A DNA stretch of 64,000 bases from a virus. Made by a program: the position numbers and the translations under genes. The notes below the pieces were generated by a model. The model worked only from the letters and a program-made list of their open reading frames with translations, searched no databases and was not told where the DNA came from. The stretch covers positions 1-64,000 of IMG/VR virus record IMGVR_UViG_3300030107_001446; one strand, written 5' to 3'. Below are positions 9,599 through 18,381 of the stretch, one piece after another (within the stretch, counting starts at the first letter, position 1; the number at the start of each line of letters is the position of its first letter).

Positions 9599-9708
9599 GT
9601 CGTATTACGAAGCATAAGCATGAGATAATGTGGTGGATGAGTAGACTCACAGTGATGGGAGTTTCTCTAGGATTAGCATTTAGACTTGCTGCTGAAGCAT
9701 ACGTCTAA
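9595..9708 (+). CDS. 37-residue membrane protein
   Basis: ATG at 9595 overlaps the previous stop; ends at 9708, where the next gene starts. A basic N terminus (MSRITKHKHE) is followed by one hydrophobic segment (WWMSRLTVMGVSLGLAFRLA). Probably a single-span inner-membrane peptide. Function unknown. Confidence 0.5.
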   Translation: MSRITKHKHEIMWWMSRLTVMGVSLGLAFRLAAEAYV

Positions 9709-9878
9709 TGGTTGTGTGGGGTGTTATCTGGATGATCGCAATACTACTCATTGCGGTAGGGGTGGTAATCGTATACATATTTAAGTATGATGATTGGTAC
9801 CCCAATGGGAAAGATGACACCACCGTCGAGGAAGAGTTGCTACAACTTCCGAGTGACGGAGATAGTAAAAGTAGTTGA
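9708..9878 (+). CDS. 56-residue membrane-anchored protein
   Basis: Starts at 9708, sharing bases with the preceding stop (TAATG). Residues 3-25 form a strong transmembrane helix (VWGVIWMIAILLIAVGVVIV), followed by an acidic tail of about 30 residues (DDWYPNGKDD, EEELLQLPSD). It overlaps the start of the nuclease gene in another frame. A small membrane gene next to a nuclease may act at the cell envelope; that is inference only. Confidence 0.55.
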   Translation: MVVWGVIWMIAILLIAVGVVIVYIFKYDDWYPNGKDDTTVEEELLQLPSDGDSKSS

Positions 9879-10347
9879 TGGAGATACCATTGACGTAGTA
9901 ATAGATTTAGGATTTGATATCTATAAGCACGAACGTGTAAGAATAGCTGGTATTGATACTCCTGAGAAGAGGACTAGAGATCTAGAAGAGAAGGCATTAG
10001 GAATAGATGCTACTAACTGGATGAAGGGAACTTTAGAAGATACAATTAAAGGAGACGATGAACTTACCATTAGAACTGAACTTAAAGGTGGCATGGGTAA
10101 GTATGGTAGGCTTCTTGGTTGGTTATACGTTGGCGATGCTGAGACATCACTTAACGAACAGATGATCGAAGAAGGATATGCTTGGGAGTATGATGGAGGT
10201 ACGAAGCGTAAAGATTTTGCATCACTGAGAGCAATCAGAGAAGCAAATGGTACCATTGAAGTGGAACCAAGTGAGGGAGACCCACTACCAGAGGTAGGTG
10301 ATGGAATTCAATCTACCACTGCTGCAAACTTACCAGGATTATACTAA
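9814..10347 (+). CDS. Staphylococcal-nuclease-family (thermonuclease-like) protein
   Basis: A SNase-fold nuclease. Core motif VVDGDTIDVVIDLGF is followed by ERVRIAGIDTPE, then EEKALG and GKYGRLLGWLYV. These supply the family's catalytic Arg, Glu and second Arg and the Asp ligands for calcium. The ATG at 9814 (177 residues) has a GGGAAAG stretch just upstream; an in-frame ATG at 9787 would add nine residues. The core is followed by an acidic, Pro-rich C-terminal tail. No clear signal peptide. It may degrade host DNA or RNA for nucleotide recycling. Confidence 0.85.
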   Translation: MTPPSRKSCYNFRVTEIVKVVDGDTIDVVIDLGFDIYKHERVRIAGIDTPEKRTRDLEEKALGIDATNWMKGTLEDTIKGDDELTIRTELKGGMGKYGRLLGWLYVGDAETSLNEQMIEEGYAWEYDGGTKRKDFASLRAIREANGTIEVEPSEGDPLPEVGDGIQSTTAANLPGLY

Positions 10348-10538
10348 TGTTTTCTGTATTAAATGTCGTAGAGGCATGGAATGAAATTTCATGGGGAGAT
10401 GCTATCCCATTTATCCTCGTTTTAACTGGTCTTTACTGGGTTAAAGTAAAGATAGATGCATCTGTTGGCATCGGTAGAAAGAAACAGAATCAATTGAAAA
10501 GGACTATCGTAGAGGCAATCAAAGAAGCCAATGGCTGA
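10347..10538 (+). CDS. 63-residue membrane protein
   Basis: A single hydrophobic segment (AIPFILVLTGLYWVKVKI, residues 19-36) with a basic C-terminal helix (GRKKQNQLKRTIVEAIKEA). It overlaps the nuclease stop by one base and the gp17 start by eight bases. Function unknown; a membrane-anchored accessory peptide is the simplest reading. Confidence 0.65.
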   Translation: MFSVLNVVEAWNEISWGDAIPFILVLTGLYWVKVKIDASVGIGRKKQNQLKRTIVEAIKEANG

Positions 10539-12189
10539 AAAGCAGGAGATATATCTAGGTAACCCCAATCTCAAACGGGCTAACGTTAACACTAACTTCA
10601 CACCTGATCAGGTGCAGGAGTTTATAAAGTGTAGCGAGAGTCCTGTTTATTTCATTCGTAACTATATCAAGATCGTTAACCTCGATCAAGGTATAGTTGG
10701 GTTTGACCTGTACGATTTCCAAGAAGACATGGTGAATCGATTCCATGAGCATCGATTCAATATAGCAAAGCTACCACGTCAGTCAGGTAAGTCTACAGTG
10801 GTTACTGCATATCTTTTGTGGTACGCAATCTTTAATGATAATGTCAACATCGCAATCCTCGCAAACAAAGCAGCCACTGCAAGAGAAATGTTGGGTCGCT
10901 TACAACTTTCTTACGAAAATCTCCCTAAATGGCTTCAACAAGGTGTGGTCAACTGGAACAGGGGTTCCTTGGAGTTGGAGAATGGAAGTAAGATCTTGGC
11001 TGCTTCTACTTCTGCAAGTGCTGTTCGGGGTATGTCCTTTAACATTATATTTTTGGACGAATTCGCCTTTATTCCGACGCATATTGCTGACGAGTTCTTT
11101 AGTTCTGTCTATCCTACTATATCTTCTGGTAAGAGCACTAAGGTTATAATCATATCTACCCCCAAGGGTATGAATATGTTCTATAAACTGTGGCATGACG
11201 CAGAGAAAGGACAGAATGAATACACTACAACAGAGGTACACTGGCAACAGGTACCTGGTAGAGATGCTAAATGGAAAGAAGAGACGATACGAAACACATC
11301 AGAGGAGCAATTCAACCAAGAATTTGAGTGTGAATTCCTAGGATCTGTTAATACTCTCATCAGTAGTACTAAATTAAAGACTTTAGTCTATGAAGAACCT
11401 ATTAAGAAGGAAGCAGGACTGTCAGTCTATGAAGAACCAGAGGAAGGACACTCATATCACATATGTGTTGACGTTGCTAGAGGTCTAACTAAGGATTATT
11501 CTGCATTTACAGTCATTGATACCACAGAAATACCCTATATGGTGGTAGCAAAGTATAGAAACAATAAGATTAAACCATTATTATTCCCAGATATCATTCA
11601 TAGGGTCGCCACTGCATATAACCAGGCGTATATAATGATAGAAGTTAATGATATTGGTGGACAGGTAGCAGATATTATACAATTTGACCTAGAATACGAG
11701 AATTTACTCATGTGTGCCATGAGAGGTAGGGCAGGTCAGGTAGTAGGACAAGGATTTAGTGGTACTAAGGTACAACTAGGGGTTAAGATGAGCACAACAG
11801 TCAAGAAAACTGGTTGCTCTAACCTAAAACAGTTGATTGAAGATGATAAACTCATCTTTAAAGACTATGATATTATGGCAGAGCTAACTACATTCATTCA
11901 GAGAGGTCCAGCATGGGAAGCTGAGGAAGGATGTAACGATGACCTAGCAATGTGCTTAGTTATCTTCGCATGGTTAGCAACCACAGATTACTTCAGAGAA
12001 TTACATGACGATGACGTACGTCTCCGCATGTATCAGGAGCAAAAAGATGGTATAGAAGCGGACATGGCTCCGTTTGGTTTTATCGATGACGGAGTTGGGT
12101 ACGAGGAGACCTTCACGGATGCGGAAGGTGACACTTGGAAGACAGATGAGTACGGAGATAAGGCATATATGTGGGAGTACCTCTCGTAA
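10531..12189 (+). CDS. gp17: Large terminase gp17
   Basis: A 552-residue packaging motor (T4 gp17 is 610). ATPase domain: Walker A KLPRQSGKSTV near residues 80-90; Walker B IIFLDEFAFI; coupling motif VIIISTPKG. The C-terminal RNase-H-fold nuclease begins with the strand HICVDVARG carrying the first metal-binding Asp, and ends with acidic residues in GCNDDLAMCLVIFAW. It docks on the portal gp20 and, with gp16, cuts concatemers and pumps DNA into proheads. Confidence 0.97.
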   Translation: MAEKQEIYLGNPNLKRANVNTNFTPDQVQEFIKCSESPVYFIRNYIKIVNLDQGIVGFDLYDFQEDMVNRFHEHRFNIAKLPRQSGKSTVVTAYLLWYAIFNDNVNIAILANKAATAREMLGRLQLSYENLPKWLQQGVVNWNRGSLELENGSKILAASTSASAVRGMSFNIIFLDEFAFIPTHIADEFFSSVYPTISSGKSTKVIIISTPKGMNMFYKLWHDAEKGQNEYTTTEVHWQQVPGRDAKWKEETIRNTSEEQFNQEFECEFLGSVNTLISSTKLKTLVYEEPIKKEAGLSVYEEPEEGHSYHICVDVARGLTKDYSAFTVIDTTEIPYMVVAKYRNNKIKPLLFPDIIHRVATAYNQAYIMIEVNDIGGQVADIIQFDLEYENLLMCAMRGRAGQVVGQGFSGTKVQLGVKMSTTVKKTGCSNLKQLIEDDKLIFKDYDIMAELTTFIQRGPAWEAEEGCNDDLAMCLVIFAWLATTDYFRELHDDDVRLRMYQEQKDGIEADMAPFGFIDDGVGYEETFTDAEGDTWKTDEYGDKAYMWEYLS

Positions 12190-12200
12190 ATATACATTTC

Positions 12201-12208
12201 TATAAATA
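12201..12208 (+). promoter_or_regulatory. Late promoter box TATAAATA for gp18
   Basis: An exact T4 late box in the 59-base gap between gp17 and gp18, 40 bases before the sheath ATG at 12249. A CAGGAGAT ribosome-binding stretch follows before the ATG. Strong case for late transcription of the sheath-tube-portal block. Confidence 0.8.
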
Positions 12209-12248
12209 ATTTCAGCATCCGAATTGGAATTCATTCAGGAGATCACAC

Positions 12249-15020
12249 ATGGCTTCGACACAGCTTTCACCAGGAGTTGTTGTTCTTGAGAGAGATCTGA
12301 CCACCGTCGCAAATGCAACAGTAGATAATATTGCTGCAATCGTTGGTGCGTTTGAGAAAGGTCCTGTCGAGGAAATAACAAATGTAACTAGCGAGAAGGA
12401 ACTTCTCAGCATATTTGGTAAACCTACCGACTATAACTACGAGTATTGGTTTAGTGCAGCACAGTTTTTACTTTACGGTGGTACCGTTAAGATAGTTCGT
12501 GCAACTAACGATTCTTTAAAGAACGCAATAGACACTGCACAGTATACAGTAACAAGTTTCAGTGCAAATGACACTACTTTAACTGTTACTTCATCAACAG
12601 ATTTCGACGTAGCAGACGTACTACTAATCGACTCAGAATTATTGGTTATCCAGAGTGTATCTGGTAGCGATGTAGTTGTATTACGTGGTCAACTTTCTAC
12701 TTCTGCTGTTAGTCACGCTGCATCAGCACCAATTACTCTAATCGAAGCTGCTGGTACATCTTCTACAATCAATGAAGGGTCAACCTTTACTGATTCTGAT
12801 ACAACTCTGACTGTAACATCTGCTGCTGCACTAGGTGGTGGTACTAACAGTTACATCAGAATTGACGATGAAATCCTACAAATTTCTGGTGTTGCAGGTA
12901 ATGATTTGACAGTTGTAAGAGCACAACTAGGTACAACTGCTACATCTCATACCGATGGATCTACTGTTACCCTACAGAATGTTACATCACAGAAGACAAC
13001 AATCAATGAGCAAACTGCTACTGGTGTTGCTTCACCTCTCATTAAGAATCTTGATGCTTACGAATCTAATGTAGAGACTGCTTCTAACAACTGGAAGTGG
13101 GGTGCTAAAACAGCTGGTATTTACGGTAACTCACTAAGAGTTCTTGTAACAGACGCTGGTCCTGACCAAATTCTTTATCTTGCTCAACCAACAAGTGCTG
13201 AGTGGGAATTTGATAATAACGCTGAAGTTTCCTATTCATCTGCTAACGTATATGGTCGTGTATATTCATACACAGTTACTGTTACTTTAGCTGATGCTGC
13301 AACTTTAATAGGTAAATTTGAGACAGACAACTATATCACTGCTGTTAGTGGTGGTGTTACTGGACGTGTTGTTGCATATGATGAAGAGCATCGTAAGTTA
13401 GAAATAACTGTTGACTCCACATCTGCTGACATCATTGAAGTTGGAGACACAATTTCTGAGTTAGCAAATAACTCTAACACACCTGGCTCTGCCACTGGTG
13501 ATGCAGGGGTTGTTGAGTCTGTAACTCGTGAATTGCGTGTTGCTCTTAATCAAGGGTCACCTCAGTTCCAAGCAAACCAGACAGTTGTTGATAAGAATAC
13601 TACAACAATCGCTGTTGCTAACGTAGAGTCTGACTATGAGTCAAGAGTTTACGGAGAAAATGCTAAGTGGATTAACTTAGCTGCAAGACCTACTACTTCA
13701 GCATGGACTGCTGACCGTGGTGGACACAATGACTTAATGCACATCTTAGTCATCGATGGAGATGGAGCAGTAACAGGAGTTCCTGGATCAGTTGTTGAGA
13801 AGCATCTTAATGTTTCTAAAGCAACAGATGCTAAGTCACCTCAAGGCGATAACATCTATTACAAAGATGTAATTAAGAATTTCTCTGAGTATCTCTATTG
13901 GGGTAGTCATGAAACAGCACAGGTATATGATAAAGATACTAACGCTGCTGGATCATGGGGTGTGTCAGGTATTAATAGGGAATTTGACCTTATTAAATCA
14001 GATTCATCTCTGAATAACATGGATGACCCAAGTGGTACAAATCCATTATCACTCGCTCTACTTGGTACAAAGAATAGAGCAACACTTAAGTATAGTCTAC
14101 AAGGTGGTGTAGATGGATATACAGTTTCAAGGCCAAACTCACTCGCTGCATACGATCTATTCAACGATGCTGAGACAGTTGATGTAGACTACATTCTAAT
14201 GGGTCCATCAATGAGTGGTGTTGATGATACAATCGCTAAAGCACAGCACATAATTTCTATTGCTGCTGCTAGAAAAGATTGTATTGCTTTCGTATCTCCT
14301 TATCGTGGTGATATTATCGGTCAACCTAGAGTTTCTGATATCGTAACAAGAACAGTTAACTACTTCGACCAGTTATCAAGCACATCATATGCTGTATTTG
14401 ATAACAACTACAAGTATATCTACGACAAGTATAATGATGTTTATCGTTACATCCCATGTAACGCAGACGTTGCAGGACTTGTATTAAGCACAACTATCAA
14501 CCAAGAACCTTGGTATTCACCAGCTGGTTTCAACAGAGGACAGTTACTTAATGCAATCAAACTTGCTTACTCACCTCTTAAAGATCATAGAGACACACTT
14601 TATGCTTCAAGAGTTAACCCAATCGTAGCATTCCCTGGAGAAGGATTAGTCCTCTTCGGAGATAAGACTGCACTTTCTTATCAGTCTGCATTCGATAGAA
14701 TTAACGTAAGAAGGTTATTCTTAGTCATCGAGGAAGCAATTTCTGCTGCTGCTAAGACACAACTCTTTGAATTAAATGACGAGTTTACTCGTGCACAATT
14801 CAAGAACATAGTTGAGCCTTTCCTACGCAGTGTGCAAGCACGTCGTGGTATCGTTGACTTCTTAGTAGTCTGCGACAGCACTAACAACCCTGCCGAGTCT
14901 ATTGACCGTGGTGAATTCTATGCTGAAATCTTCGTGAAGCCAACACGTAGTATCAACTTCATCACATTGACATTCACAGCAACAAGATCTGGAGCAAGCT
15001 TCAGTGAGTTAGTATCATAA
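12249..15020 (+). CDS. gp18: Tail sheath gp18
   Basis: The contractile tail sheath, 923 residues versus 659 in T4. Recognised by the N terminus STQLSPGVVVLERDLTTV, the following IVGAFEKGPVEE, and the C-terminal sheath domain (FEFNDEFTRAQFKN-like region, then EFYAEIFVKPTRSINFITL at the end). The excess length lies in inserted surface domains, including two related beta modules at about residues 109-164 and 185-243. Expected to form the helical sheath around gp19 that contracts on adsorption. Confidence 0.96.
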   Translation: MASTQLSPGVVVLERDLTTVANATVDNIAAIVGAFEKGPVEEITNVTSEKELLSIFGKPTDYNYEYWFSAAQFLLYGGTVKIVRATNDSLKNAIDTAQYTVTSFSANDTTLTVTSSTDFDVADVLLIDSELLVIQSVSGSDVVVLRGQLSTSAVSHAASAPITLIEAAGTSSTINEGSTFTDSDTTLTVTSAAALGGGTNSYIRIDDEILQISGVAGNDLTVVRAQLGTTATSHTDGSTVTLQNVTSQKTTINEQTATGVASPLIKNLDAYESNVETASNNWKWGAKTAGIYGNSLRVLVTDAGPDQILYLAQPTSAEWEFDNNAEVSYSSANVYGRVYSYTVTVTLADAATLIGKFETDNYITAVSGGVTGRVVAYDEEHRKLEITVDSTSADIIEVGDTISELANNSNTPGSATGDAGVVESVTRELRVALNQGSPQFQANQTVVDKNTTTIAVANVESDYESRVYGENAKWINLAARPTTSAWTADRGGHNDLMHILVIDGDGAVTGVPGSVVEKHLNVSKATDAKSPQGDNIYYKDVIKNFSEYLYWGSHETAQVYDKDTNAAGSWGVSGINREFDLIKSDSSLNNMDDPSGTNPLSLALLGTKNRATLKYSLQGGVDGYTVSRPNSLAAYDLFNDAETVDVDYILMGPSMSGVDDTIAKAQHIISIAAARKDCIAFVSPYRGDIIGQPRVSDIVTRTVNYFDQLSSTSYAVFDNNYKYIYDKYNDVYRYIPCNADVAGLVLSTTINQEPWYSPAGFNRGQLLNAIKLAYSPLKDHRDTLYASRVNPIVAFPGEGLVLFGDKTALSYQSAFDRINVRRLFLVIEEAISAAAKTQLFELNDEFTRAQFKNIVEPFLRSVQARRGIVDFLVVCDSTNNPAESIDRGEFYAEIFVKPTRSINFITLTFTATRSGASFSELVS

Positions 15021-15033
15021 TGAGTAAACCGTG

Positions 15034-15047
15034 GCACGTCTTCGTGC
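15034..15047 (+). other. Hairpin and 13-codon mini-ORF between gp18 and gp19
   Basis: GCACG-TCTT-CGTGC forms a 5-bp hairpin in the 53-base gp18-gp19 gap. No T-run follows, so it is not a standard terminator. A mini-ORF of 13 codons (MSKPWHVFVLNLK, 15020-15061) starts on the gp18 stop and ends just before the gp19 ribosome-binding site. It could couple translation or mark an RNA processing site. Confidence 0.3.
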
Positions 15048-15073
15048 TCAACCTCAAATAGGAGACAAATAAA

Positions 15074-15766
15074 ATGGCAAATGAAGTAGAAAAACTCCCT
15101 GGTCAGGAAACCAATGCTAGAGTTTCCACACCAATACTTACTTTTAGGGACAAAATTGGCGATTTAGCCCGTCCTAACCTGTTTCAGGTTGACTTAGGAT
15201 GGCCTGATGTGGTAACATCAGATGGTAAGCCTGATCCTGGTGCTGATCCTGGATCTACTGCACAAGACAATGAGTCTAAGAGTGGTGCATCTACACTTGG
15301 AACTAATGCATCTTCATCAAGTTTCGCAAGTTTCTTGATTAAGGCAGCAAACATACCCGCAGCAACAGTGGGTGTTATTGAAGTTCCTTATAGAGGTAGG
15401 ACACTTAAGATTGCAGGAGACAGGACGTTTGAACCTTGGACAATTACTGTCCTTAACGACCAAAACTTTGCACTTAGGAATAAGTTTGAAGAATGGTCTA
15501 CTAAGATTCAAGCACTTCATCAGAACAAGCAATCCACAAATCAGATTGAAAAATATCAGACTAATGCTTGGGTAAGACAATTAGGAAGACAAGGACAAGT
15601 CATTAAGACTTATAAGTTTGAGGGTATATGGCCTTCAACTATTTCCGCAATTGATCTTGCATGGGATAGTAACGATACTCCAGAAGAGTATACAGTTGAG
15701 TTCCAGGTTCAGTACTGGACATACGACTCTGACAGAAACACAGGTAACTCTACCTCTTTAAACTAG
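15074..15766 (+). CDS. gp19: Tail tube gp19
   Basis: A 230-residue tail-tube protein (T4 gp19 is 163), identified by position between sheath and portal and by the tube-fold pattern RPNLFQVDLGWPDV, AANIPAATVGVIEVPYRGR, GDRTFEPWTITVLND and the C-terminal YKFEGIWPSTISAIDLAWD. The extra length is mostly a flexible Gly/Ser-rich insert at about residues 50-75. GGAG ribosome-binding site upstream. Hexamer rings stack into the DNA conduit. Confidence 0.93.
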   Translation: MANEVEKLPGQETNARVSTPILTFRDKIGDLARPNLFQVDLGWPDVVTSDGKPDPGADPGSTAQDNESKSGASTLGTNASSSSFASFLIKAANIPAATVGVIEVPYRGRTLKIAGDRTFEPWTITVLNDQNFALRNKFEEWSTKIQALHQNKQSTNQIEKYQTNAWVRQLGRQGQVIKTYKFEGIWPSTISAIDLAWDSNDTPEEYTVEFQVQYWTYDSDRNTGNSTSLN

Positions 15767-15770
15767 GGTC

Positions 15771-15778
15771 TATAAATA
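15771..15778 (+). promoter_or_regulatory. Late promoter box TATAAATA for gp20
   Basis: An exact TATAAATA just after the gp19 stop and 22 bases before the portal ATG, with TGGAGAT between as ribosome-binding site. Another instance of the late box in a genuine intergenic gap. Confidence 0.8.
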
Positions 15779-15800
15779 TAATTAAATGGAGATAAGTTGA

Positions 15801-17411
15801 ATGGCACAGTTATTTGGTTATTCACTTGATCGAAAGAAGAAGGGGTCTAAAGGTTTAGGCCCTTCTTTCGTAACGAAAGATTCGGATGACGCAGCACAAC
15901 CCATTGTAGCTGGTGGTTATTTTGGACAGTACGTAGATCTAGGTGATGCGGCTAATAAAGCAAGTGATGTAGATTTGATTGGTAGATACCGTGAGATGTC
16001 TTTACATCCAGAGGTAGATCAAGCAGTCGGAGATATAGTTAATGAAGCCATTGCAGGTGACTTAGACGATAAAACAATAGAAATTAATTTAGAACACTTT
16101 CCTGGTAGTAACTCAGTTAAGACAAGAATTCGTGAAGAGTTTGAAAATGTATTAACTCTACTAGATTTTGATAGGAAAGCATATGATATCTTCCGTAGGT
16201 GGTACATCGACGGAAGACTTTTTTATCATAAGATGATTAACCCTGACAATCCTCAGGAAGGTATCACTGAGCTTAGGTATATCGACCCTAGAAAGATTAA
16301 AAAGGTGATTGAATATGATAAACCAAAAGACAGGGTTTCCCCCGCAGACCCAGAAGTTAATACTTTAATACCAAAGAGTGTAGAGTATTTCATTTATTCA
16401 CCCAAGGGGTTACGTGGGTATGAGAACCACGGAATAAAAATTGCACCTGACGCAGTATGCTTTGTCCACTCAGGACAATTAGATATGCAGCGTAACTATG
16501 TGCTATCTCATCTACATAAAGCTATTAAGGCAACTAACCAGTTGAGAATGATTGAAGATTCACTGGTTATTTACCGTATGTCTCGTGCACCAGAGCGTAG
16601 AATCTTCTATATAGATGTGGGTAACCTACCGAAGCAAAAAGCGGAGCAATATCTCCGTGAGGTTATGTCTCGCTATAGGAATAAGTTAGTATATAACGCT
16701 GACACTGGTGAAATAAGAGACGATAAGAAATTCATGTCTATGCTAGAAGACTTCTGGCTACCAAGACGTGAGGGTGGAAGAGGTACAGAAATTTCTACTC
16801 TACCAGGTGGACAAAACCTAGGTGAATTAGAAGATATTAAGTACTTCCAGAAGAAACTCTACCGTGCATTGAATGTACCTGAGTCACGTTTAGAATCTGA
16901 CAGCTCCTTTAATGTAGGACGTAGTGCAGAAATCACACGTGATGAAGTTAAATTCCAAAAGTTTGTAACCAGACTTCGTAAGAGATTCTCTGACCTATTC
17001 CTTGACCTACTTAAGACACAAATTTGTCTTAAAGGTGTCCTAACTCTTGATGAGTGGGACTTAGTTAAGGAGCACATCCAGTTTGATTTCATTGCTGACA
17101 ACTACTTTGCTGAGTTGAAAGAGCAGGAGATCATGAATGAGCGTATGAATCTAGTCGCTCAAATGGATCCGCTAACTGGTAAATATTTCTCTATAGAATA
17201 CATGCGTAGGCATGTGTTACGTCAGACTGAGGTTGAATACAATGAGATTCAAGCACAGATGGATGCAGAAATAGCAGAGGGTAAGTTAGTTTCACCTGTT
17301 GAGCTTCAAAAACTTGAAGTAGAACAGATGGAGATGGCATTACAACCTCCAGAACCAGATCCCGCAACCTTAGGTATTAGTCCTGCGGATTATAAAAAAG
17401 GAGATATCTAA
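15801..17411 (+). CDS. gp20: Portal protein gp20
   Basis: A 536-residue portal (T4 gp20 is 524). Characteristic segments: RYREMSLHPEVDQAVGDIVN, RIREEFENVLTLLDF, then RRWYIDGRLFYHK and YIDPRKIKKV, plus SRAPERRIFYIDVGNLPK and a WLPRREGGRGTEISTLPGG loop widely used as a cyanophage marker region. It forms the dodecameric vertex through which DNA enters, contacting gp17 and the neck. Confidence 0.97.
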   Translation: MAQLFGYSLDRKKKGSKGLGPSFVTKDSDDAAQPIVAGGYFGQYVDLGDAANKASDVDLIGRYREMSLHPEVDQAVGDIVNEAIAGDLDDKTIEINLEHFPGSNSVKTRIREEFENVLTLLDFDRKAYDIFRRWYIDGRLFYHKMINPDNPQEGITELRYIDPRKIKKVIEYDKPKDRVSPADPEVNTLIPKSVEYFIYSPKGLRGYENHGIKIAPDAVCFVHSGQLDMQRNYVLSHLHKAIKATNQLRMIEDSLVIYRMSRAPERRIFYIDVGNLPKQKAEQYLREVMSRYRNKLVYNADTGEIRDDKKFMSMLEDFWLPRREGGRGTEISTLPGGQNLGELEDIKYFQKKLYRALNVPESRLESDSSFNVGRSAEITRDEVKFQKFVTRLRKRFSDLFLDLLKTQICLKGVLTLDEWDLVKEHIQFDFIADNYFAELKEQEIMNERMNLVAQMDPLTGKYFSIEYMRRHVLRQTEVEYNEIQAQMDAEIAEGKLVSPVELQKLEVEQMEMALQPPEPDPATLGISPADYKKGDI

Positions 17412-17414
17412 ATA
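17408..17414 (+). promoter_or_regulatory. Late-promoter variant CTAAATA
   Basis: CTAAATA overlaps the gp20 stop and lies 21 bases before the ATG at 17436. The same variant recurs before gp22, the 20920 gene, the 54251 gene and, reversed, the minus-strand operon, suggesting it is an accepted late box here. Confidence 0.45.
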
Positions 17415-17435
17415 GTAATATTGATAAGTAACATT

Positions 17436-17702
17436 ATGCCAACACAAGCAGCACGAGATATAGTTAACGCACTTTTTGCGGGTAAGAAAGATCTTTCTGA
17501 TTATGTTGTCCAAGGTATGAATGATAAAGCATTAGATGCCATAGAGACACAGAAGAAAGAGATTGGTAAAACTATGTTCAAACCACAGGAAGACGGTCCT
17601 GAAAACACCGAGCAACCTGAGGATGCATCACCCGAAGCATCTGCTGAAACTGAAACCGAAACCGAGGAACCAAAAGATGAAACTGATCAGGGAGGAAATT
17701 GA
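17436..17702 (+). CDS. gp67-like prohead core protein
   Basis: 88 residues from the ATG at 17436 (an upstream TTG at 17421 is less likely). N-terminal half helical (MPTQAARDIVNALFAGKKDL, MNDKALDAIETQKKEIGKTM); C-terminal half a highly acidic Glu/Thr/Pro tail. It occupies the slot of T4 gene 67, a small acidic prohead core protein, between portal and protease. Assignment is by position and composition, not sequence. It overlaps the protease start by 26 bases. Confidence 0.65.
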   Translation: MPTQAARDIVNALFAGKKDLSDYVVQGMNDKALDAIETQKKEIGKTMFKPQEDGPENTEQPEDASPEASAETETETEEPKDETDQGGN

Positions 17703-18324
17703 AACCGCTAAGGTAACAATCACCGAAGGTAAGAATGGTAAGAAGAACCATTTTATCGAGGGTGTATTTTTGCAAGGCGAAATCAAAAACCGCAATGGTC
17801 GGATGTATCCTATCTCGACTTTACAACGTGAAGCAGCTAACTACAACACTAAGTACATCGAGAAAGGTCGTGCACTTGGTGAGTTAGGTCACCCAGATGG
17901 TCCAACTATCAACCTAGATAGAGTGTCACATCTAATTACTTCTCTTAAGCAAGAAGGTAATAACTATGTTGGTAAGGCAAGACTATTGGATACACCAATG
18001 GGAAACATTGCCAAGAATCTTATCGATGAAGGTGTCAAACTAGGTGTATCGTCACGTGGTTTAGGTACCATAAGAGAAAAAGATGGTATTAAAGTCGTCA
18101 TGGATGACTTTATGCTCGCCACAGCAGCAGATATTGTTGCTGATCCTTCCGCACCTGACGCTTTTGTCAATGGTATCATGGAAGGTAAGGAATGGATCTA
18201 TAATAATGGAGCTGTTCAAGAGCAAACAGTGGAGCAAATCAAGAAAAGAATTGATAATGCTGCACTAAATCAAATGGAAGAGGTAAAACTTTCCGCATTA
18301 AACCAGTATATTTCATCACTGTAA
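17677..18324 (+). CDS. gp21: Prohead core protease gp21
   Basis: 215 residues from the internal ATG at 17677, which has a GAGG ribosome-binding site and starts MKLIREEIETAKVTITE as in relatives; upstream codons of this frame only shadow the core protein gene. Serine-protease features: GELGHPDGPTINLD supplies the catalytic His (residue 72), and KLGVSSRGLGTI the catalytic Ser (125 or 126). T4 gp21 cleaves scaffold and capsid proteins after (I/L)xE during head maturation. The C terminus is probably self-trimmed. Confidence 0.94.
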   Translation: MKLIREEIETAKVTITEGKNGKKNHFIEGVFLQGEIKNRNGRMYPISTLQREAANYNTKYIEKGRALGELGHPDGPTINLDRVSHLITSLKQEGNNYVGKARLLDTPMGNIAKNLIDEGVKLGVSSRGLGTIREKDGIKVVMDDFMLATAADIVADPSAPDAFVNGIMEGKEWIYNNGAVQEQTVEQIKKRIDNAALNQMEEVKLSALNQYISSL

Positions 18325-18336
18325 ATATCTGGTTGT

Positions 18337-18343
18337 CTAAATA
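18337..18343 (+). promoter_or_regulatory. Late-promoter variant CTAAATA for gp22
   Basis: CTAAATA in the 57-base gap between gp21 and gp22, 38 bases before the gp22 ATG. An AAGGAG ribosome-binding site follows. Confidence 0.5.
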
Positions 18344-18381
18344 ATCTATAGCAATCGCATTTTGTCGCAAGGAGACTTCTA

